From an uncultured Sphingorhabdus sp. (GTDB taxonomy: Bacteria; Pseudomonadota; Alphaproteobacteria; Sphingomonadales; Sphingomonadaceae): 34,686 nt of DNA. The stretch spans positions 1-34,686 of the forward strand of contig CALMYW010000535.1 of the NCBI GenBank assembly GCA_937873665.1, in the 5' to 3' direction. The translations under genes and the position numbers were made by a program. This document shows positions 1 to 8,493 of the stretch, piece by piece. Position 1 is the stretch's first letter; each line of letters begins with the position of its first letter. Below the pieces are notes generated by a model. That model saw only the letters and a program-made list of their open reading frames with translations, was not told the DNA's origin and did not search any database.

Positions 1-52
1 TCGTCGTTTCCTTCAACGTTAACACCTGTGCAGGAATTCACTGGGTCAATAC

Positions 53-146
53 AGGGGGCACGGTCTCGCCAGGCATAGAAGCCGCTGGCTGAGACGCCCA
101 GGACGCGGCACATGGTGCGCACAGGAAGGTCGGCCTGGTTCGCCAT
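53..146 (-). pseudogene. IS3-family transposase orfB, N-terminal fragment
   Basis: The minus strand encodes MANQADLPVRTMCRVLGVSA followed by SGFYAWRDRAP, the usual start of an IS3-family orfB product (the HTH-like segment before the DDE integrase core). The fragment is in a different frame from orfA and would normally be made by programmed frameshifting. The recognisable protein ends after about 31 residues, near base 55. None of the DDE catalytic residues is present, so the fragment cannot encode an active transposase. Confidence 0.7.
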
Positions 147-469
147 CACGAGTCCGAGGACTTCGTTGAAGTCGCATCGCTGCGACCGGCAAACCAGGCC
201 GTAGCCTTTGCCAATATGTCACGCTCCATCTGGACCTGGCGCAACTGACGGCGCAGGCGCGCCAATTCCTCTCGCTCGGCTGTACTCAGGCCTTCCTTGC
301 CGGGCACTGGCTTGCCGTTGTCGATGGCGGCTTGGCCAACCCAGTTGGTGATGGACTGGGCGGTGACACCAAATTCACGCGAGAGCTGCGCGGGTGATCG
401 GCCGATTCGAACGAGCTCGACCATCTGCTGACGGAATTCCGCCGGGTACGGCGGTCGTACTTTGGACAT
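146..469 (-). CDS. IS3-family transposase orfA
   Basis: This is a 107-residue helix-turn-helix protein that starts MSKVRPPYPAEFRQQMVELV. Residues 1-60 have the HTH_Tnp_1 pattern (AEFRQQMVELV, then PAQLSREFGVTAQSITNWV). The C-terminal half carries a heptad-rich leucine-zipper stretch (ELARLRRQLRQVQMERDIL), as in other IS3 OrfA proteins, which bind the terminal repeats and dimerise. An upstream ATG at 505 would add 12 residues, but it lies in the terminal repeat, so 469 is the better start; it is preceded by AAGGAG. The partner orfB is truncated, so the element is probably not self-mobile. Confidence 0.85.
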   Translation of the reverse strand: MSKVRPPYPAEFRQQMVELVRIGRSPAQLSREFGVTAQSITNWVGQAAIDNGKPVPGKEGLSTAEREELARLRRQLRQVQMERDILAKATAWFAGRSDATSTKSSDS

Positions 470-498
470 TTGCGACTCCTTGAACACAAAAAATGATG

Positions 499-523
499 TG
501 TCCACGGAAACGGGTCAACTCCA
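499..523 (-). repeat. IS3-family terminal inverted repeat
   Basis: Read on the minus strand this begins TGGAGTTGACCCGTTTCCGT and ends GGACA, the classic form of IS3-family ends (TGGA...TGACCC...TTTC..TGGACA). It marks the outer boundary of the element and the exact point where the adjoining methyltransferase gene is cut. Confidence 0.75.
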
Positions 524-631
524 GCAAAGCGATGACTCGGCTTCACGAATGCGCTCGTCGTCCAATACCGTCAGAAATCGGGCCCAGTTGGCGCCAAAGG
601 CAAAGCGTGCGGAGTCATCAATATTTTTCAT
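524..631 (-). pseudogene. SAM-dependent methyltransferase, N-terminal fragment truncated by an IS
   Basis: The minus strand encodes 36 codons starting MKNIDDSARFAFGANWARFL and continuing TVLDDERIREAESSL. This resembles the N-terminus of class I SAM methyltransferases found in polysaccharide clusters, just before the glycine-rich SAM-binding motif. The frame is cut at 523 by the IS3 terminal repeat. The start lies 2 bases after the wzx stop, so it was the next gene of the operon. The family call rests on a short stretch and is moderate. The SAM-binding motif itself is absent, so the fragment cannot be active. Confidence 0.55.
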
Positions 632-633
632 GG

Positions 634-2118
634 TCAACCTTGTTTCATAGGGAAAAGTGCCAATACTCTTTGCCGATCATTTTTATTCAGGACCGCGAGC
701 CAGCCAACCCCGAGCACTGAAAGCATGCTCATGATGATCGCTGTATTCGCCGGGAAACTCCCATGTTCAACCTGAAGCCATGTCGCGACAAGCCCCCCCA
801 TCAAGGTGACAAAAAGCACCAGCACGACAGGCCCGTAGTGCCACGGCAGAGGGTGTGCTCGCTGTGCCAACCAGGAAGCTACAAAGGCTTTAGCCATGTG
901 ACCCAGCAACACGCCAAGCCCGACACCCAATAGCCCAAACAGGGGGGTGAGTAGCCAGATACCGATTAAAGTGACCAGAATTGCAACGCTGTAAGCAAAC
1001 AGACTCAGGTAGCTGCGTTTGGACAAGCCAATACCGATTTCGGTAATCCAACTGGTCGCCTGTATTGCCAAGCCCATGACCAATGGAAAGACAACGATGG
1101 CCGCACTTGCATAGCGGTCGGTCGCCAGAAAATGGATCAGTGGTTGAGAAAGCAAGGTGATAAACAGTACCGCCAAGCATATCCCGACAACAAATAGCTT
1201 CAACACCCAGTTAAAGGTTCGCGCGGCATCGGCTTGTTTGTGTAAGGAGAGCGAGAACGGACCCCATGCGGTCTGAAAGGCGCTAACCAGCAACGCAATC
1301 AACATTGCCATCTTTGTTGCGGCGGCATACAGTCCCATCGCCTCAGCACCCAGCAAACTATTTATCAAGGTGCGCTCTAGCGTGGGGGAAAATGCCCCAG
1401 CTAGGCATATCACCCCGTAAGGCAAGGCAAACGGCAGCATCTCGCGCAAACGCTGAAAATCCTTGGGGCGTGCCAGCCAACCCCGCACAAAGAAAAGACC
1501 CAATGCAGCAAATACGACACTGGTCGCAAACCCGACCCATAAAACCCCTGCAATACTTGCATCAAAATACAGAACCGCGACCACCAACAATGCGGCATGC
1601 ACCCCCGTGAAACCGAGCGACATGGTGAGAAAGCGCGAACGGGCAAAGGTCCACTTCAACAAATTTTGCGAGAAATTGATGATGAGCAAAAAAGGAAGTT
1701 GTGCGAGGATGATCTTAAACAACAATACACGATCAGTCGCTGCAATCAAAATTTGGGTCAGCCAGCCAGCAGAAAACCATAAGACGGGAACAAAGAGTGT
1801 CAATCCGAACAATTGAAACACCAAGGATTGTGAAATTAACTGGCGGCGATCTTCAATGCTCTCATATTCATAAAAATAACGCGCAACCGCAGAGTCTTGG
1901 CCAAATACAAAAAAAATTGCACCCAAACTCGCCAAGGCCAGAAAGTAATCAAGCACCCCATATTCGGCGACGGAGAAGTGCCGTGCCAAGAGTGGGAAAG
2001 TGATAAGGGCAAATGCCTTGCTCAGTGCAGCCGCACCTCCGTATAGGATGGAATCTTTTAGCAGGAAGGACAGGCGGCCACGCAGGGATAATATGACCGG
2101 AGTTGGGGTTGTGCTCAA
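634..2118 (-). CDS. wzx: Polysaccharide flippase, Wzx/RfbX-like
   Basis: This is a 494-residue, very hydrophobic inner-membrane protein with about 12-14 membrane segments. It belongs to the MOP/PST superfamily, which flips undecaprenyl-linked O-units across the inner membrane. The N-terminus has the family layout: LLKDSILYGGAAALSKAFAL, then LITFPLLARHFSVAEYGVLDY, the usual 'lipid flippase' opening with a conserved F-x-EYG motif. Length is typical (400-500). It is the second-last readable gene of the operon, 32 bases after the glycosyltransferase. Wzx implies Wzx/Wzy-dependent assembly, but no Wzy polymerase is in the window. Local base composition is AT-richer than the right-hand part of the window, as is usual for transferred O-antigen genes. 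Confidence 0.85.
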   Translation of the reverse strand: MSTTPTPVILSLRGRLSFLLKDSILYGGAAALSKAFALITFPLLARHFSVAEYGVLDYFLALASLGAIFFVFGQDSAVARYFYEYESIEDRRQLISQSLVFQLFGLTLFVPVLWFSAGWLTQILIAATDRVLLFKIILAQLPFLLIINFSQNLLKWTFARSRFLTMSLGFTGVHAALLVVAVLYFDASIAGVLWVGFATSVVFAALGLFFVRGWLARPKDFQRLREMLPFALPYGVICLAGAFSPTLERTLINSLLGAEAMGLYAAATKMAMLIALLVSAFQTAWGPFSLSLHKQADAARTFNWVLKLFVVGICLAVLFITLLSQPLIHFLATDRYASAAIVVFPLVMGLAIQATSWITEIGIGLSKRSYLSLFAYSVAILVTLIGIWLLTPLFGLLGVGLGVLLGHMAKAFVASWLAQRAHPLPWHYGPVVLVLFVTLMGGLVATWLQVEHGSFPANTAIIMSMLSVLGVGWLAVLNKNDRQRVLALFPMKQG

Positions 2119-2150
2119 TTAATGCTTCACTAGATGACTTAACTTTAGCT

Positions 2151-3440
2151 TTATAACAAGCTCAGCCACTGCTTGGCTAAACTGATACCGTTATATTGAT
2201 CAAACCATTGCTTCGCAGATTGTCCAATCTGTTGTCTTTTTTCGCCGTCGTCAGCCATTTCTAATAAATGGTGAAGGATATCCTCCCGCCTACGGACAGG
2301 CAGCATGGCCGGTGCCGGGTATCCATAGAGTTGCTCGAACTCGCCCGCATCGAAATTGAAGCCTTGTAAGAGCGGCTTTCCGCTGGCAAATGCCTCCCAG
2401 CCTGTTCCGCCCCAAATGATCCGTGGTAAGTCGTAAAACTCGCCAACACCGATCGAAACCCGCGAAAGCAACCACATCAGCTCTTTACGGAACATTTTGG
2501 GCAGCCAATGAACATTGGCATCTATTCCCAGCTCTTTCACTAGCTGCTTGGTAGCAGTAATGTCTGGGCCATACTCGACGATCAAGAGAACAGGCTTAAG
2601 ATGCGACCGATTCGCACAAAAATCGGCAAAGGCATATAGCAACCAATCATTATTTTTATTTTCTTTTATCCACGCCTTGTTTGAATAGTGACCAGGATTT
2701 CGCCATAACAAGCGAGAGTGCTGCAAAATTGTGAATTTTGAATTCGCGATAACAGCCCATGCATTTTCCAAGGGCTTACTGGGTGGATTCTTCGGAAGCT
2801 TTTCTTTGTTATATACCATAGGAATCGCAAGCTTGTGTGGCTGAACGCCTATGCTGGTTAGGACGTCATGCGTCAAACCCATCTCATAATTAATCACATT
2901 TTTCGATGCGCAAATCCCGCTCTCTTGTAGTCGCGAAATTTTATTTATAATTATTTTGTTGACGCCAAAAAAACCTTTGTCACGCACAACGAATGTGCCA
3001 GCTCGGAAAAACTCGACTCCGGTCGAGTATGGATAAAAAATATCTAAGGAAAATCCGGCTCTACCCAAAACTGCAGGCGATATACCAGAAGCAATGATCT
3101 TGTCATAGCCACCATAAGTCGCAGCAATCTCACGCTTCGAAATTGGTTTAACCCATGCTTCTGATTTGCCTAGCCAAGCCATTAGGCGAGAACGTAAAGC
3201 CAATATCCACGATAGCGGAAAATCAAATGCGGCGACTGGCGCATTAGGAATCTCAGTTTGATGAATGTAAGGTGCCCATTTCTCAATATCCCAGGTATCC
3301 GCTTCAGGCTTGAAGTGACTTAACGTGCCTTGGCCGTCATTTTTGTAGAGCAACAGATGTGCATCAACCCCGAGATCACGAAAATATCGCATCAACGCGA
3401 AGTTGTTGTTATTCATGTTCCCAATCAAGCCGATCTTCAT
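2151..3440 (-). CDS. Glycosyltransferase (probable GT4-like), polysaccharide assembly
   Basis: This is a 429-residue cytoplasmic protein. It opens MKIGLIGNMNNNNFALMRYF, a Rossmann-like first strand typical of GT-B transferases. Near the C-terminus, GGTGWEAFASGKPLLQGFNF matches the nucleotide-sugar-binding E...G.P motif of GT4-type enzymes. The likely job is to add one sugar to the lipid-linked repeat unit. The donor cannot be told from sequence. The start overlaps the hisF-like stop by 4 bases (ATGA). The gene is visibly AT-richer than its upstream neighbours, which suggests a separate origin. It is the only intact glycosyltransferase of the polysaccharide operon, too few for a repeat unit of several sugars, so others must lie elsewhere. 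Confidence 0.7.
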   Translation of the reverse strand: MKIGLIGNMNNNNFALMRYFRDLGVDAHLLLYKNDGQGTLSHFKPEADTWDIEKWAPYIHQTEIPNAPVAAFDFPLSWILALRSRLMAWLGKSEAWVKPISKREIAATYGGYDKIIASGISPAVLGRAGFSLDIFYPYSTGVEFFRAGTFVVRDKGFFGVNKIIINKISRLQESGICASKNVINYEMGLTHDVLTSIGVQPHKLAIPMVYNKEKLPKNPPSKPLENAWAVIANSKFTILQHSRLLWRNPGHYSNKAWIKENKNNDWLLYAFADFCANRSHLKPVLLIVEYGPDITATKQLVKELGIDANVHWLPKMFRKELMWLLSRVSIGVGEFYDLPRIIWGGTGWEAFASGKPLLQGFNFDAGEFEQLYGYPAPAMLPVRRREDILHHLLEMADDGEKRQQIGQSAKQWFDQYNGISLAKQWLSLL

Positions 3441-4204
3441 TCTAAGACTACCTGCAATTTGCCCGCCTCTGGAAAATTCACCAACACCCCCATCCCCTTC
3501 TTCTGAAACACCACCATGCTTCCCAAAGCCACAGCAGAGGCGTGGGACTGCTTCACGACCTGACGGATATGTTCCAACGACCCTGCCCCACCATGCGCAA
3601 TGACGGGGATGGATACGGCATCAGTTACGCGCTTGACAAGGTCCAGGTCGAAGCCATCCCAGGTGCCTTCCCTATCCATGGCGGTAAGTAGAATCTCACC
3701 GGCCCCCATTTGTTCAACTTCCTTGGCCCATGCCACTGGATCGCGGCGGGTGTTTTGCTTGCCGCTCAGGGTACGCACGGTCTGGCCGCCGAAGAGTCCT
3801 TTGCGCACATCGATCGAGACAATGACCGCCTGGCTACCATAATGCTCGGCAAGCTTGCTGATCAAGACCGGCTGAGCGGCAGCGTGGGTGTTGATGGATA
3901 CCTTCTCAAAACCTATATCGAACACCGCCTTGGCTTGATCCAAGCTGCTGATACCGCCCCCGTAGCCAAGGGGCATGAAGCACTCATTGGCAATATCGGC
4001 AAGCACTTTAAGATTCGGTCCGCGGTTTTCGCGTGACGCAGTGATGTCGAGAAACAATAGTTCGTCCACTTCCAATTCGTTGAATATGCGTACTGTATTG
4101 GCCGGGTCACCGACATAAGTGAACTTGCCAAATCTAATGGTTTTAACCAGGCTTTCATTACGCAGCAGAAGGGTGGGGATAATGCGAGTACGTAGCAAGG
4201 TCAC
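3437..4204 (-). CDS. hisF2: HisF-like subunit of the sugar amidotransferase system
   Basis: This is a 255-residue TIM-barrel protein homologous to imidazole glycerol phosphate synthase subunit HisF (RIIP near residue 7, GDPANTV, ELLFLDITAS, PLGYGGGI, VIAHGGAGS). In true HisF, two aspartates (D11 and D130 in the Thermotoga enzyme) catalyse the cyclase step. Here the second is kept (IVSIDVRK, D132), but the first is replaced by leucine (TLLL, residue 13). That fits a copy that no longer makes histidine and instead channels ammonia with HisH2 to WbpG, as in Pseudomonas aeruginosa O5 (WbpG-HisH2-HisF2). It overlaps hisH2 and the glycosyltransferase by 4 bases each. The amidotransferase role is inferred from context and family knowledge. 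Confidence 0.85.
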   Translation of the reverse strand: MTLLRTRIIPTLLLRNESLVKTIRFGKFTYVGDPANTVRIFNELEVDELLFLDITASRENRGPNLKVLADIANECFMPLGYGGGISSLDQAKAVFDIGFEKVSINTHAAAQPVLISKLAEHYGSQAVIVSIDVRKGLFGGQTVRTLSGKQNTRRDPVAWAKEVEQMGAGEILLTAMDREGTWDGFDLDLVKRVTDAVSIPVIAHGGAGSLEHIRQVVKQSHASAVALGSMVVFQKKGMGVLVNFPEAGKLQVVLE

Positions 4205-4809
4205 AACTCCACAAAATTTTTGAGGATTTGCATGCCGAATCGGTGGCTCTTCTCGGGATGGAATTGGGCGCCAAAGATGTTGTCGCGGCCTATAGCGGAG
4301 TCAAAATCAATCCCGTAGTGGGTACGCATGAGGGAGTGGGCTGAATCATCCACTTGCACGTAGTAGGAATGGACAAAGTAATAGCGAGGTTCGGAGCCCA
4401 CTCCCGTGGTCAGACGGCTGGGAGTACTGACGTTGGCAATATTCCAGCCCATGTGGGGCACCTTGAGACCTTCCAGCCTGGGAAACCGCTGCGTTGTGCC
4501 GGATATCCAACCCAAACCTGGTAATTGCCCCTCTTCGCTGCTACGGGTTAGCAGTTGCATGCCCAGACAGACACCCAGAACAGGAACCTGCTCGATGAGG
4601 GCCTTGTGCTCAATGACTTCCCGCAGTCCGGGCTGTTCATTAATCCGCTGCATGGCAGCGTCGAAAGCGCCAACCCCGGGAAGGACCAGTTTCTCCGCGT
4701 TGCGAATCATCTCGGGATCTGACTCGATGCGGACTTGTACGCCGATACGCTTGAACATGTTGAGCATGGAACCTAAATTGCCCATGCCGTAATTGACAAT
4801 GGTTATCAT
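4201..4809 (-). CDS. hisH2: HisH-like glutamine amidotransferase of the sugar amidotransferase system
   Basis: This is a 202-residue class I glutamine amidotransferase. The nucleophile is C81 in LGVCLGMQ; the second half of the triad is H184 and E186 in QFHPEKS. The oxyanion-strand motif PGVGAF is at 44-49. It hydrolyses glutamine and should pass ammonia through the HisF-like barrel. Its position between wbpG and hisF2 with 4-base overlaps on both sides, inside a sugar operon and without other his genes, indicates the polysaccharide role, not histidine synthesis. Length matches HisH (about 200). Confidence 0.9.
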   Translation of the reverse strand: MITIVNYGMGNLGSMLNMFKRIGVQVRIESDPEMIRNAEKLVLPGVGAFDAAMQRINEQPGLREVIEHKALIEQVPVLGVCLGMQLLTRSSEEGQLPGLGWISGTTQRFPRLEGLKVPHMGWNIANVSTPSRLTTGVGSEPRYYFVHSYYVQVDDSAHSLMRTHYGIDFDSAIGRDNIFGAQFHPEKSHRFGMQILKNFVEL

Positions 4810-5987
4810 GTAGGGGCTTTGGCGGGAAAGCAGTATTTCAGGTAAAAGCTCATTGGTACAAGGTTCGCTTTAGCGAGGAAGTAAAACAGGGGGCGCAGGC
4901 GTTCAAAGCGTTTTTTATAGGTGGGGTATTCAGTCCAGTTTTTCGGCGGGGCTTGCATTACTTGCTCATACAGCTCATCACTTAGATCAAGGCGTTTCTT
5001 GAAGTAGCTCACCAGTTCGTCTTCAATAAGCGGGGGGGTGTTGTACTCGGCCCAAGCTTGTTCGCGAGTTAGGGCACCATTGCGCACCCGCGCTGCCAAT
5101 GTGTTGTTGCGCATATCACCACCAAACTTCTGCGGTAGGTAAACACTGTGATAGAAGGCGGTCATGCGGTTTTCGAGGTGGTGGCCACCGTAGTAACGCC
5201 AGCCAAATCTTTCAGACAGGAATGTCTTGGCCTCTTCCTTTGAGTATTTGAGATACCAGAGGGGCCGAATGAATTTGACCCGATTGAACATCGCAGACTT
5301 CAGGAAGCGTGTGAAGGTCATCAAGGGGTATGTTTCCAGACCTGCCCGCCCGAACTGTTGGTGTATTGCCTCGATGTAGCGGCCATCAAAGTAATTGCGC
5401 CCCAGGGGCGTAATCCCCTCTTCGACGAAAGAATGCCCTTCCAGTATGTATTTGATGGAATACTTTGCTGCCACCTTACGCAGCAGATAGGCATAACCCA
5501 AGTCCGTCGCCGCCTCGATCTCGGCCACACCGGAGAGGAAAAAGGCCCGGAAAATGTCGTCGGCCTCCTTATTGGCCACCACATGGGTGTAGAGGTCGAC
5601 ATCCAGGCCATTCAACACCTTGTGGATGTTCATGGTGGCGATGGCGGAATTCCAAGTGTTGTCGTAATGCACGGCAAGCGGTCGCAGCCCCCATTCCTTA
5701 GCGAGATGGACTAAATAGGAGGAATCTGTGCCACCGCTGACGCCCACAATGCAATCGTACGGCTTGCCCTGACCTACACGCCTGATGTCATCCAGGATGG
5801 CCGCGAAGAGCGTTTCGCCTTCGGGTTGGCCCGTACCATATTGCGCGACGAGACTATCCACCTGTCGGCAATAGTTGCATACCCCTTCTTCATCGTAATG
5901 GATGGCCGGGACCCGCTCGTCGTAGATGCAGCGGGAACATATCTTCAGGCCGACTTGATGGATATCCTTGTTTTGAAGCACATTCAA
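4806..5987 (-). CDS. wbpG: N-acetyl sugar amidotransferase (WbpG/PseA/WbuX family)
   Basis: This is a 393-residue cytoplasmic enzyme of the ATP pyrophosphatase type. An N-terminal four-cysteine zinc-ribbon is seen (C17, C20, C37, C40 in CSRC...CNYC). The PP-loop SGGTDS is at 84-89. Family members use ammonia from HisH/HisF to convert an N-acetyl group to an acetamidino group, as in ManNAc3NAmA of P. aeruginosa O5. Length is normal (about 375-395). It overlaps the acyltransferase gene upstream and hisH2 downstream by 4 bases each. The exact substrate here is inferred: the 2,3-diacetamido uronic acid made by WbpA/B/E/D in the same operon is the natural candidate. Confidence 0.9.
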   Translation of the reverse strand: MNVLQNKDIHQVGLKICSRCIYDERVPAIHYDEEGVCNYCRQVDSLVAQYGTGQPEGETLFAAILDDIRRVGQGKPYDCIVGVSGGTDSSYLVHLAKEWGLRPLAVHYDNTWNSAIATMNIHKVLNGLDVDLYTHVVANKEADDIFRAFFLSGVAEIEAATDLGYAYLLRKVAAKYSIKYILEGHSFVEEGITPLGRNYFDGRYIEAIHQQFGRAGLETYPLMTFTRFLKSAMFNRVKFIRPLWYLKYSKEEAKTFLSERFGWRYYGGHHLENRMTAFYHSVYLPQKFGGDMRNNTLAARVRNGALTREQAWAEYNTPPLIEDELVSYFKKRLDLSDELYEQVMQAPPKNWTEYPTYKKRFERLRPLFYFLAKANLVPMSFYLKYCFPAKAPT

Positions 5988-6580
5988 CCTTGATTGGTAG
6001 TGGGCATATCACCCTGGATCTGCGCCGGAGTACCCCAGGCTTTCATCCCTGGTGGGATATCCCGATTCACAAAGCTGTTTGCGCCGATCACACAGCCATC
6101 ACCGATGGTTGTGCCCTTGCTGATGATAACGTTGGGGCCAATGTAACAACGGTTACCGATGCGTACAGGGGCGTGCTCGGGGGATTGCTCCCCCCTGCTT
6201 ACTGCCCACTTTACCGTATCGTGGGTATATATCTGTACCCCGGCACTGATGGAGCAGTACTCGCCAATTTCCAGCCCCCCAGAGCCATCCAGCACGGTAA
6301 AAGGGCCTATCCAGGTGTTTCTGCCCACCGTCACATCTCCAAGGATGAGGGCGCTATCGTAAACGCTGCTACCCTCGCCAAACCCCAAGGACCGTGCTTT
6401 ACTCCATCTGTCGACGATGTAGTCTGCAAACGGCAGGCTTCGATTCCAGCGCTGTCGCACCGTGTTCATTTCCTGCGCAAGCATTGCACGCAGTTCCGCT
6501 AGCAGTTTACCCAACCGCCCATTCCCTTCTGTGGGGGGATTGTCAACGGGAGTTTTGGCGTGAGAGTCGTCGTCGTTCAT
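5984..6580 (-). CDS. Left-handed beta-helix (hexapeptide-repeat) acyltransferase
   Basis: This is a protein of about 198 residues with clear hexapeptide repeats (GDVTVGRNTWIGPF, LEIGEYCSISAGVQIYTHD, VRIGNRCYIGPNVIISKGTT, IGDGCVIGANSFV). The ending IPPGMKAWGTPAQIQG is the usual xenobiotic/NodL/WbbJ-type C-terminus. Such enzymes O- or N-acetylate sugars from acetyl-CoA as trimers. The start at 6580 gives a 4-base ATGA overlap with asnB, matching the other junctions; an ATG at 6598 would add six residues. The first about 50 residues are hydrophilic and not hexapeptide-like. The acceptor sugar is not known. It is distinct from wbpD further upstream. Confidence 0.75.
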   Translation of the reverse strand: MNDDDSHAKTPVDNPPTEGNGRLGKLLAELRAMLAQEMNTVRQRWNRSLPFADYIVDRWSKARSLGFGEGSSVYDSALILGDVTVGRNTWIGPFTVLDGSGGLEIGEYCSISAGVQIYTHDTVKWAVSRGEQSPEHAPVRIGNRCYIGPNVIISKGTTIGDGCVIGANSFVNRDIPPGMKAWGTPAQIQGDMPTTNQG

Positions 6581-8448
6581 AGACTGTCCGCCATCCACCT
6601 ATCGACATTGAGTAACGACCAGATCAAGAGGCGCCGATTCTGTTCCCCATTCAGATGCTGAATCACCAGCGGCTCCACTGCCTTGCGATCCAGAACCTGA
6701 TAAATCGCAGCGTTGCCAGTGAGTAGTTTGCGCCTCACGAATTCAATGCTTTCACCCTTGAACCAACTCGCATCCGGTGAAGAGAAACCCTGCTTTTCGG
6801 CTTTGGTGATGTCCTCCGGTATGTAGCGCGCCATCATATCGCGCAGGAGTTGCTTGCCATCATTGGTTTTCTGGAAATAAACGCTCTGCTTGTCCCGAGG
6901 ATCGTTTTCATTTACGCGCAGCACCTCGGCCAGGTTGTTCAGCTTGAGGTGAACCGGACATTGCATGGCGAAATCGACCAAATCGTTATCCATGAAAGGC
7001 ACCCGGCTTTCCAAACTATGCGCCATGGATAGTTTGTCCTCTACCACGAACAAACCATGCAAAAAGGTCTTGGCTTCAAAATACAAGGAGTGATTGATGT
7101 AGTCCTCAGGCCGGTCTAGTTCATTGTCGTGAGTGGCAAAGACATCACGGAAGATGTTGCGTGTCCAGACGCCTTCGACCTCCTTTTGAACCGGGGCAAA
7201 AACCTGTTTCAGGTGGCGGTTGTCCAGCAAGCGCTGCCAATAGAGGTAGTACTGGTCTATATAGTGTTCAAAATTCTGGCTATTGGCCGCGCGGTAGTAG
7301 CGCCAAGGGTAGCCGCCAAAGAGTTCATCACCGCCACTGCCGGAAAGGACGACCTTGACGAACTTGCTGGCGAGCTTGGCGGCGTAGTAGTTCGGGTAAC
7401 TCTGGCCAACGCGGGGCTCTTCCAGGTGCCAGGCCAGTTTGGGCAGGCAGCGCTCCATATCGCCGGCCTTTAACACCATTTCGTAATGCTCAGTCTTGAA
7501 GCGTGCCGACATGGCCTCGGCCTTGGCTCGTTCATCGAAGGCGAGTTCTATGCCGGATGCTGAACTAAGGTCGAAGCCGCAGGTAAAGGTTTTCAGGTAG
7601 GGGAACTGTTGCGCGGCAATGGCCGTGATTGAGCCAGAATCCATCCCGCCGCTCAGGTAGGCGCCCAGTTCTACATCACTGACCAATTGTCGATTGACGG
7701 CTTGTTTGAACAGGCGGTCGAGTTCTTCCAGGTATTCCTGCTTGCTGGCGGCGTGATCAGGTTCGCGGAAGCGGTAGTCCCAGTATTGTTGGGTGCTGAA
7801 TGCGGTGGTCTGGGTGTTTAGGGTGGCGTAGTGGCCGGCCTTGAGAATATGTATGTCTTCGAGCAGGGTTTGGTCGGTGAAGATGTTCTGGAAGGTGAAA
7901 TATTCCAGCAGCGCCGGTTTGTTGAGCTTGCGGTTGAAGCCAGGTTGCGCGGTGATGGCTTTTTGCTCGGAGCCAAAAGCGAAGGTGTTGCCTTGACTGG
8001 CGTAGTAGAGCGGCTTGATGCCGTAGCGGTCGCGAGCGAGCAGCAGGGTCTTTTCTTTGCGGTCCCACAGGGCCAGGGCAAACATGCCGTTGAATTTGAG
8101 CAGTGCGTCGGTACCCCAGTGGGCAAGCGCGTGCAGTACGACTTCACTATCGGTCTTGCTGCGGAACCAGTAGCCGGCGGCTTCAAGCTCCGTGCGCAGT
8201 TCGCGGAAGTTGTAAATCTCGCCGTTGTAACTGAGGACATAGCGATGGTCGGCACTGATCATCGGCTGATGGCCGGCCGGGCTCAGGTCGATAATCGATA
8301 GCCGTCGATGGCCCAACCCGATGTTGCCTTCGATCCAATGGCCTTCGCCATCCGGCCCGCGATGGACGATGGCGTCGGTCATCTTTTGCAGGATGACGGG
8401 GGAAACGGGGGCGCCGTTGAGGTTAATTAGGCCGGTTACGCCGCACAT
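6577..8448 (-). CDS. asnB: Asparagine synthase-like glutamine amidotransferase
   Basis: This 623-residue protein has an N-terminal Ntn glutaminase domain (C2 in MCGVTGLI; RGPDGEG at 30-36; SYNGEIYNF at 73-81) and a synthetase domain with PP-loop SGGMDS at 266-271. The chemistry is glutamine- and ATP-dependent amidation of a carboxylate. In polysaccharide clusters such AsnB homologues (for example WbpS of P. aeruginosa O6) amidate uronic acids to uronamides, which suits an operon that makes GlcNAcA or GalNAcA derivatives. A plain asparagine synthetase cannot be excluded from sequence. It follows the unknown two-gene cassette by 45 bases and overlaps the acyltransferase by 4. Confidence 0.85.
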   Translation of the reverse strand: MCGVTGLINLNGAPVSPVILQKMTDAIVHRGPDGEGHWIEGNIGLGHRRLSIIDLSPAGHQPMISADHRYVLSYNGEIYNFRELRTELEAAGYWFRSKTDSEVVLHALAHWGTDALLKFNGMFALALWDRKEKTLLLARDRYGIKPLYYASQGNTFAFGSEQKAITAQPGFNRKLNKPALLEYFTFQNIFTDQTLLEDIHILKAGHYATLNTQTTAFSTQQYWDYRFREPDHAASKQEYLEELDRLFKQAVNRQLVSDVELGAYLSGGMDSGSITAIAAQQFPYLKTFTCGFDLSSASGIELAFDERAKAEAMSARFKTEHYEMVLKAGDMERCLPKLAWHLEEPRVGQSYPNYYAAKLASKFVKVVLSGSGGDELFGGYPWRYYRAANSQNFEHYIDQYYLYWQRLLDNRHLKQVFAPVQKEVEGVWTRNIFRDVFATHDNELDRPEDYINHSLYFEAKTFLHGLFVVEDKLSMAHSLESRVPFMDNDLVDFAMQCPVHLKLNNLAEVLRVNENDPRDKQSVYFQKTNDGKQLLRDMMARYIPEDITKAEKQGFSSPDASWFKGESIEFVRRKLLTGNAAIYQVLDRKAVEPLVIQHLNGEQNRRLLIWSLLNVDRWMADSL

Positions 8449-8493
8449 GGGTGTTTGGGGTGGGTCTTTGAGTACATTGCGATGGTTATGCGA

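Larger units (their letters stand above)
1..523 (-). mobile_element. IS3-family insertion sequence, partial (upstream end, orfA and start of orfB)
   Basis: An IS3-type element lies on the minus strand. Its outer end is a typical IS3 terminal repeat at 499-523, followed by orfA (146-469) and the first codons of orfB. Similarity to IS3 orfB stops near base 55, where the encoded text changes from the usual SGFYAWRDRAP to unrelated residues, although the frame stays open to the window edge. The element is therefore either truncated at about base 55 by another sequence or rearranged. Bases 1-50 read on the minus strand end in a purine-rich GAAGGA stretch that resembles a ribosome binding site for a gene just outside the window. 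This last point is speculative. Confidence 0.85.

Noticed and set aside
3437..4809. Histidine biosynthesis genes hisF/hisH
   Set aside because: No other his genes are present, the HisF copy lacks the first catalytic Asp, and both are coupled to wbpG in a sugar operon.
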